Positions 57,827 to 64,000 of a DNA stretch of 64,000 nucleotides are shown here, piece after piece; within the stretch, counting starts at the first letter, position 1; every line of letters begins with the position of its first letter. Source of the DNA: Earliella scabrosa. Its lineage: Eukaryota > Basidiomycota > Agaricomycetes > Polyporales > Polyporaceae. The position numbers and the translations under genes were made by a program. Location: assembly GCA_022605405.1 (NCBI GenBank), contig JABYQQ010000002.1, forward strand, positions 744,001 through 808,000. Reading direction: 5' to 3'. Under the pieces are notes generated by a model, which ran no database searches, was not told the DNA's origin, and saw nothing but the letters and a program-made list of their open reading frames with translations.

Positions 57827-58588
57827 CTAGTTCTCATTAGCATACAACGTCATCATGTCCTTGATCATACGCTGCCATGGAAGACGACCGTCACGATGAG
57901 CATCGGCATACATATCCACACCCTTCGTCCGACATTCCCATTCCTCGGCAAGCTGCGTCACTATGCGTGCACCCCAGTCCAACGCCAACTGGCGTGCGTC
58001 TTCATCGTCACCATTGCCTGCTTCGTTCAGGGCCGTCCATGCGTTGATCCGTGCCGTGAGTTCGCCTTCCACCTCTGCACATAAAACAGCCTCCGTCTCT
58101 GCCAGTGACTTCCAGCGCGCCGCACGAGTCCATCCCGCGTCGATAATTTGCCCGTACTGAAACGATCGTAAGGTAGCAGCACGGTCATTCCAAGCGTCTC
58201 GGATATCGATTGCACGACCCTCGAGAGCCCCGGGTGGCTCGAAATGGTACGGTGGCGTCCACAACCCCAGCAGCGGCCCTTCGTCGAGCACGGTGAACGA
58301 CGCTCGCATATGGCTTTGAGCGCGCATTCGCTGAGCACGCGGAATGATAAAGGCATGGGGGAGGGTTGTGAGGAGCTCGTGAGCAGCGCGAGTGAGCGCG
58401 CTCTGATGGGCGTACTGTCGACGATTTGAGCGAGACTTGGTCTCTTTGCCCCTGTATATGTATCAGCATCAATGCGAACTAGTACGTAGCACTGATACAC
58501 ACTTGGCGGACTCGCGGTAAGACTTTGCTTGTGCTTGCTTAGCTTCCTGCCGGGCAACCAGGGTGTTATACTTGGCTCGTCTACCCAT
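57827..58588 (-). CDS. Hypothetical protein, two exons, 236 aa
   Basis: Exon 1 (58588-58503), basic, starts MGRRAKYNTLVARQEAKQAQ. A 51 bp intron (GTGTGT..TATACAG, 58452-58502) joins to exon 2 (58451-57827), ending MMTLYANEN. The junction reads AKGKETKSRSNRRQ and keeps frame. The start resembles short basic N termini of basidiomycete DNA-binding-like hypothetical proteins; the rest has RDAWNDRAATLRSFQYGQI and LAETEAVLCAEVEGELTARI. It converges on the DUF6589-like gene with only 27 bp between stops. Function unknown. Confidence 0.65.
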
Positions 58589-59056
58589 GGTGGTCGTCGC
58601 ACATGCGTAGGATGAAAGCCTGGTGCCCTGTTTGGGCACAAGGCACATAGATTGAATGAACGTGCTATGAAGGAGTGTAGCTAGACATGTGCCACTACCA
58701 CGCGGCCGCGCACTGCAAGGCCTGTCGCAACACCGCCCACGCCAACAGGGGCCACAACGGATCATAGTCCACATCACCAACAGCTATCTACCGATGCCAC
58801 ACCTACAACGACGCGCGCAGCGCTGGAACATACAACGTGATGAGATACATAAGAAGGGACGAGGAGACCTTCAAGAAGTAAGGCTGGAACCGGATATGAG
58901 GTTTTTTAGGTAAGTGGTGAGCGAGGGTAGGTGGTTTTATGTTTTATCACAGCAGCTGTAGCAAGAAAGAGACGCGACAAGTCACGAACCGAAACGGAGC
59001 AGGCCGGGACAAAACAAGGACGGGACGAGGCGATGACGATGAGACAACGAACGGGA

Positions 59057-59106
59057 AGACGAGACGAGACGAGACGAGACGAGACGAGACGAGACGAGAC
59101 GAGACG
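59057..59106. repeat. GAGAC pentanucleotide microsatellite
   Basis: About ten GAGAC repeats. The plus-strand frames across it are low complexity. The preceding 58.6-59.05 kb has no supported gene. Confidence 0.93.
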
Positions 59107-59180
59107 CGACGCGGCGAGACTAGCGTATACGTTGACTCATTCTATCAGGCAAACACGACGAAGGGGACGGGAGAAGGGAT

Positions 59181-60393
59181 TTAGCGATACTGAGGTGGGT
59201 ATCTCACCTCGACGTAGCCAGTCCGGTCGAGGCGGTCAAAGTTGTCCATAGCCGCCTGACGCGCCGTGTGACGGGAGCTGGAGCCTCCGCTGACGCGTTC
59301 AATCGACGCTTGGAACATGGCCCTGCAAAGATCGTGAGCTCATGTCACCGGTGCGAATGAAAGAGGACGTACGCATTATCAAAGACACCGACTCGACGCC
59401 CTCTGGAGACAACATACCAGAACTCAGCATCGCTAGGCGGTGCGAAGTAAGGACCCGAGTCCACACCGCCCAGAGCCGGGTTCGCGCCAGCGGGCCCTGC
59501 AAGGGTACCGGTGGGGATGGGTTGAGCGGTGGGGATGGGTGGCAACGGGCATAGGATACGCAGGGTCGGCGATGAGTGGCTCGGTCGCGGGAACCGGCGT
59601 GGCCAAGGTCAGGTTGATCGTCGGGAGCTCGACGTGAACGGCCTCGGGGGTACTAAAGAGCGAATCGTCGACGGGAGACTGGGGTTCGGACTGCGTGGTG
59701 CCGCCGGTGTGTGTATTGAGCAGGTGCTGACTGCGTGGGGTTAGACTCCTCGTCGTTGTCGTCGTCGACGGTGACACCCGGCTCCAGGGAGACGAGAACA
59801 GCGTGAGGGTTGATGGGGGACGTCAGTCTGCCACAGTCGGGGCAAATATGGACACCTGGGAACTGGACACCTTGGTCGACGACGCCGGGAGGAGAAGGCG
59901 ACCGCGATGCGCCATCGGGTCCGGAGTCAGACGTAGTGGAAGCAGGGAGGTTGGAAGGAGGTGTTCGGCGAGGAAGGAGGACTGGGGAGACTCGGGAGAG
60001 ACGTTGTCCCAGAGCTGGTGGTCACTACAGGTGTCGCCAGAAGAGTGGATGTCGGTCTCGTTGTCGCCGTGATCGGCAGGGTTGATGTGCACATGACCAC
60101 GCCCTGGGAAGTTGACAATTAGCCGGGCCGACTGACTCCGCGACGTCAACGTGAACTTACCTGTCGGCACCCACGGCAAGCACCGAAGACATGGGTCCTC
60201 GACGGGCTCGTCGGGATTGTTGGCTGCACGCATGTGAGTGAGAACGTCGGATCAAACCCAGGCTGCGAGACTCACCGTTGTAGTTTTCGATCAGCATAAT
60301 CAACATCTGGAGAAAGTCGGCGAAGGTAAAGCGCGGTGAACGGGAGGGGAGACCCTCCAGGTCACCGTGCTCGTTCGTGCCGCCGCTGGACAT
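59181..60393 (-). CDS. Zinc-ribbon-like and viroplasmin/RNase H1-N-like protein
   Basis: Exon 1 (60393-60276) reads MSSGGTNEHGDLEGLPSRSP and FTFADFLQMLIMLIENYN. After 52 bp, exon 2 has PVEDPCLRCLPWVPTG, and a GTAAGT intron leads to GHVHINPADHGDNETDIHSS. A later exon shows VHICPDCGRLTSPINPHAVL. Near the end, FWYVVSRGRRVGVFDN joins AMFQASIERVSGGSSSRHT and RQAAMDNFDRLDRTGYVEV. The last part has the W/FYVV.RGR..GVF pattern of the caulimovirus-viroplasmin / RNase H1 N-terminal fold, known to bind RNA:DNA hybrids in RNase H1. No RNase H catalytic domain follows. Middle exon junctions are approximate. Confidence 0.6.
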
Positions 60394-60688
60394 TGCAGCG
60401 GAAGGAAGGGAGAGGCCGAGAGAGCAGAGTTTCGGGCTCGAAGGGCGACACGTCGGGACTTTAAGGCAAAGTCCTCGAGCGGCGATCATGGCTTATTGGT
60501 TCGCGCTGCTTGCGCGCGATAGCACGCACAGAGGACCGCCTTTGCCTAATTGGATAGGGTATTTAAACCCCCATTTTTGTGCGTCTGCGTTTTTTCTATC
60601 TTGCACAGTATCCCACTCGTCGACCCGTCCACATCAGTACGTCTACTCTGTAGTGACGCGTCAGTGCGGTCGCTGACTTACGCGCTAG
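60394..60688. promoter_or_regulatory. Shared divergent promoter region
   Basis: 295 bp separate two divergent start codons. TATTTAAA near 60560 on the plus strand could be a TATA-like element for the right-hand gene. Confidence 0.35.
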
Positions 60689-61460
60689 ATGGCACCCCCC
60701 TCTTGGACGACTCACGAGCAGTGGCAGTGGCTCTGCGAGCGCAAAGGTGCCGTAGCGGCCGCGTTTGCGGCACTTGGTTCAACTCGCTCTGTCACGACTG
60801 GTTTCTTCAATGGCCCGAGCGACAAGTGCTCTTCCCTGAAGTCGCCGATCAGCTCACTCCCGAGCAGGCTGAAGAGCTCGCCGCGGCCGTGAGGGAACGG
60901 AAGACTGTGAGTATATATTCCATTGCGATATATTGAGAGCCAGCTCATCTCACGCCACGCGACAGCAACTTGGGATCTGGTTCCAGAACCACAAGAATCG
61001 TTCCCGCGCCATCGACTCCCTTCCGCCCGCTGTGCTTGCCGAGCTCAGCAAGGGCAAGGGTCGCGCCCCTCAAGCACGCGAGGTGTTTTGTCGGCTGTTC
61101 TACGACGACGAGAAGAAGGCGCTCGTCGAGAACGACCTCCAGGCGCAGCGCGACGCGCTCGGAAGAAAGCTGGAACGCGCCGAGATGCTGGCAATCACTC
61201 GGAGGCGTATTGACGCGCTTTTCGACGCCGCCTCTGACAAGGTGAAGGCCCAGGTCAATGCAAAAATGGCCGAGGAGAAGGCATTAAAGAGCGCCGCTCT
61301 CACCGTCATTCTTCCGGAACAGGTGCGCACTCCCCTCGAGTATCAAAGGTACGTTTTATTCTGCTTTCCGGTCATGCGCTATTGCTGGCTCTCGTAGGTC
61401 TATCGAGTCTGGCCCCACGGTCTTCTCGACGATCTTGAACACGTCAACGATGGGCCGCCA
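60689..61460 (+). CDS. WFQNH-motif hypothetical protein (frameshift likely)
   Basis: ATG 60689 gives MAPPSWTTHEQWQWLCERKG. After about 30 codons the plausible frame changes to HDWFLQWPERQVLFPEVADQ and LTPEQAEELAAAVRERKT. A GTGAGT..CAG intron then leads to QLGIWFQNHKNRSRAIDSL, AREVFCRLFYDDEKKALVEN and a helix-rich part ending LPEQVRTPLEYQR, followed by another intron. WFQNHKNR resembles homeodomain helix 3 (WFQNRR), but from memory WF.NH also marks a fungal multi-copy family with QA..LYY downstream. The frame change near 60765 has no intron explanation, so the gene may be broken. The 3' end is not firmly set. Confidence 0.45.
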
Positions 61461-61469
61461 TGATGAGCT

Positions 61470-62460
61470 CGAAGCCCCACGGCTCAGCCAAAGTGGGCTT
61501 ACCGCGCGCGCAACGGCACCACGGCGACATTTGTGAGTTGCGGCCTGACATGTACGAGGAACGGGTGCGTCTCATTCAGTCTACCATATTGAACGCTCAT
61601 TCTGAACGCACTGACCAACAACCTGGGGTTGAGCGGTTATCTAAAGCGACCCGCACCTGAGCATCGATTGACGACGTTGCACAGGTACACGATCTCCCGC
61701 TGTTGCCGTAGGAGAATTCGCCACCACCTCCTGGTGGTTCGCTCCCCTTCGGCCCAGCAAGGAACGTTGATTCCTCGCTGTCCGGAGGGCAATCTGTAGC
61801 TGTAGCGTAGACTACAAATGTCAGTCGTCATGTTCAACTTGACATTGTGATTGGTATACACATGTTCGGGCATCTGGAACGAGAGCCGCGGATCCATTGC
61901 GGGCGCCGGGTCGGCGATAATAGGTCTTCAAGTTCGTCAGGACCGCCTGATTGGCCAGGAAGGTGTGTCTGCCCTGGGGCAAGGTCGAGGTCTCGCGGCG
62001 TATCGCCCACGAGGGCGTCTAGCCTTCAAGTTGCCCACGCACCCATGTGCATCTCGCCCTCCTCCTTGCGTCCTCATCTCGCGGTGCCCCACGCTAGCCC
62101 TGGGGAAAACCCTATAACGGACCACAGCTAAGTCTGACTGTCTCGCCATGACGTATATATTGTAAAATGCAAAGACACAGTGGGAGGGATATGGCCGTGC
62201 ATGACAACTTGAAGTCGGAGATCGGACACACCGGTCACACATACTAGTGTGGGTGCACCTTGCAAGCCAAACTATGGTACAACGAAATCTTATCTCTAAT
62301 GACGCTGAAACATGCCATAATATCCCATAGTCCCCCCGGGACACCAACATAACATACATGCATGAATAGGAGTAGATTCAGTCACAATGAACCGTGTAGA
62401 CATCGGGATCATTCGAATGCGAGAGGCATCTGAGGGGCGACGCGAGAAGGTACAGAGGAC
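61470..62460. other. No convincing gene
   Basis: Short frames on both strands. I see no closed model; the 3' exon(s) of the preceding gene may reach into its left part. Confidence 0.4.
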
Positions 62461-62462
62461 AC

Positions 62463-63437
62463 CTACATTGCTTTCTTCTGTTTCTTCTGTTTCTTCGCCT
62501 GCTTCTTCTGTATCTTCTTCACCTTCTCCTTCACCTTCTCCTTCACCTTCTCCTTCACCTTCTCCTTCACCTTCTCCTTCACATTCTCCTTCACCTTCTC
62601 CTCGGATTCCTCGTCCCCTTGCGACGACTTGCCAAACTCTTCAACGTCCCCCCCGTACCCATCCTTCACGACCACCTCCTCGTCACTGGCCGAAGCAAAC
62701 TCCTCGGGGTTCAACTCGCGCATTGCTGCCATGACATCCTTCACAATCCGGCGCATCTTGCGCAAGCCTGTGTGCGACAGGATGTCCACGTTCCAAGAGT
62801 CCTCGAGATGATCCGCCGGCATGGCCTGTCCCGAGGGTAAGGGGACGTGGGGCGGCGAGATCACGCCCGTTTCCTTGTTCGCTGTGTAGAAGCGAACCAT
62901 GTTCCCGAATGCGGAGATGGCGTAGAGGTTGGGGAGTGAGGATTGAAGGGTGTGAACGTTGTACCGAGCACGAACCTTGAGGTCCGCTTCGGCGCGAGCA
63001 CTGGCAAGATCCAGGTCGCAGGGGTCATGAATCTGCACAAACAACACGACTTGGAGATCGGGCGTGCAGACGAGGAACTCCCGGGTGAAGGAGTCGAAGA
63101 TCTTGTAGTCGCCCTGCCACGTGTTCAAGGCGTATATCGGATCCGCGCGCGGCCACACGGTCAATACCTCCTCGCTCACAGAAAATGCGAGGCGCAGGAG
63201 CTCATTCCATCCTGCATAAAAACGGCTATCATCCCTATCGCTGTCCGAGAGGGCGGCTCGGAAACCTTGCAGGACTTTCCTCCCCCAATCGTTGCTTCGC
63301 ATAATGTTCAGGGGGGAGGTGTTCAGGGGGGAGGCGTCCGGGATCACGGGGGGAGGGGTCTTCGGTGTCTTTCGCACACCTGCATGATCCTTCAGTATAA
63401 ATGTGTTGGAAAGAGAGCCATCGAACTCACGAGGCAT
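62463..63437 (-). CDS. Hypothetical protein with KEKV repeat tail
   Basis: Starts at ATG 63437. A 51 bp in-frame intron (GTGAGT..CATGCAG) right after MPR is likely, giving MPRVRKTPKTPPP. The body contains WNELLRLAFSVSEEVLTVWP, TWQGDYKIFDSFTREFLV, VVLFVQIHDPCDLDLASA, LYAISAFGNMVRFYTANKET and WNVDILSHTGLRKMRRIVKD. The QIHDPCDL..RA.ADLKVRARYN region with its FGN.VRFY segment is, from memory, a recurring basidiomycete fold of unknown function. The tail is acidic, then KEKV x5-6, then KKQKKQKKAM. No signal peptide. The lysine-rich tail may be nuclear-targeting or coiled-coil. Intact reading frame. Confidence 0.65.
   Translation of the reverse strand: MPREFDGSLSNTFILKDHAGVRKTPKTPPPVIPDASPLNTSPLNIMRSNDWGRKVLQGFRAALSDSDRDDSRFYAGWNELLRLAFSVSEEVLTVWPRADPIYALNTWQGDYKIFDSFTREFLVCTPDLQVVLFVQIHDPCDLDLASARAEADLKVRARYNVHTLQSSLPNLYAISAFGNMVRFYTANKETGVISPPHVPLPSGQAMPADHLEDSWNVDILSHTGLRKMRRIVKDVMAAMRELNPEEFASASDEEVVVKDGYGGDVEEFGKSSQGDEESEEKVKENVKEKVKEKVKEKVKEKVKEKVKKIQKKQAKKQKKQKKAM
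62505..62606. repeat. 12 bp repeat encoding KEKV
   Basis: About seven copies of CCTTCTCCTTCA on the plus strand, in frame in the minus-strand gene. Confidence 0.9.
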
Positions 63438-63439
63438 CG

Positions 63440-64000
63440 TTCGGGGAGACGGAAGGGTGATGATTGTGGGCGGAATGAGGGGCGATCTGGTGGCGGTGTC
63501 GGGGAGGCACCCACGTAGCGGGATTCTAAAGGTGACTCGTCACTCGTGTACCCGGGGAGCGGAGTCTTAAACCGTGTTATCCGTCACCCACGGCACAGCC
63601 ATCCGAAGATGCATCTCTCAAACATGTTGGGTAGGTTGCGTGGAAATTAAATTGAATTAATTTCGGAGGGATCGTGAATCAAAGACAGCGTTCGGTTGTG
63701 CGCTCCTCTGAGCGCTGGCGGACCAGTGGCGGACCCGCACCGATGTCAATACTACGGGATACCCCGTCTTCGCTCAGGGTGCGCTCGGCAGCAAATATAC
63801 GCCCTCACCACCGCCACAGTCAGTCAATATCTCCGCACCGCCATCGTTGGTCTCCTGGTAGCAATAGAGTGCCAAGAATGAGCCCGAGGTAGGGCGCAGC
63901 GTACCTGACAAACAAGGCCGCGCAACGTAGGATTGATGCAACCACAGAGCGAAACCATCAACTGCAACATGTACAGAGAGCAGAAACGAGGGGGCGTGAG
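63440..64000. other. No gene recognised
   Basis: Upstream side of the preceding gene; short frames only. Confidence 0.4.

Noticed and set aside
62463..63437. Crinkler-type effector because of charged repeats
   Set aside because: No LxLFLAK or HVLVxxP-type N-terminal motif is visible.

Overview
The window looks like accessory chromosomal DNA of a filamentous basidiomycete, most likely an Agaricomycete. The coding stretches are cut by many short GT..AG introns of about 50-90 bp. The one clearly conserved housekeeping gene is an Rna14/CstF-77 homologue with at least nine introns. Several other genes resemble multi-copy Agaricomycete families that have no assigned function (recalled, not searched). 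I found no ribosomal RNA, tRNA gene or CRISPR array.

Layout. 0-2 kb: a satellite-like array of about 93-110 bp units with interspersed 204 bp modules; its sister array lies at 9.4-11.4 kb. 2-9.4 kb: a broken hypothetical gene, low-complexity DNA, a strong inverted repeat, one well-formed two-exon gene (5.62-6.67 kb) and short dispersed repeats. 11.4-17.9 kb: poorly resolved sequence with one copy of a two-copy gene family (12.9-14.0 kb) and a dead LTR-retrotransposon gag (15.7-17.1 kb). 18.2-21.8 kb: the Rna14/CstF-77 gene. 22.2-23.4 kb: an LRR/F-box-like gene. 23.8-25.4 and 36.2-37.9 kb: two copies of a 1.66 kb segment in direct orientation, the right one preceded by a longer tandem array of 143 bp units. 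Between them lie hypothetical genes, including a three-exon 648-codon gene (29.2-31.3 kb). 38.3-42.1 kb: a large multi-exon gene with a Pro/Ala repeat domain. 42.9-45.8 kb: the second copy of the two-copy family, converging on a WD40 gene with a C-terminal membrane segment. 46.5-48.1 kb: a putative secreted or membrane-anchored helical protein.

48.73-55.39 kb is a complete Ty1/copia retrotransposon on the minus strand. It has 580 bp LTRs, a TATCC target duplication, a primer-binding site that fits half-tRNA-iMet priming, and a gag-pol frame broken by a 133 bp tandem duplication inside integrase. It sits 43 bp upstream of the first ATG of a decaying DUF6589-like gene (55.4-57.8 kb). 57.8-64 kb holds a 236-aa hypothetical gene, a zinc-ribbon plus viroplasmin-like gene divergent from a WFQNH-motif gene with a frameshift, and a gene ending in a KEKV repeat tail.

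Apart from Rna14/CstF-77 (mRNA 3'-end processing) and the retrotransposon proteins, functions are unknown. I see no operon-like pathway. The main themes are repeat turnover, a young retrotransposon and lineage-specific gene families.
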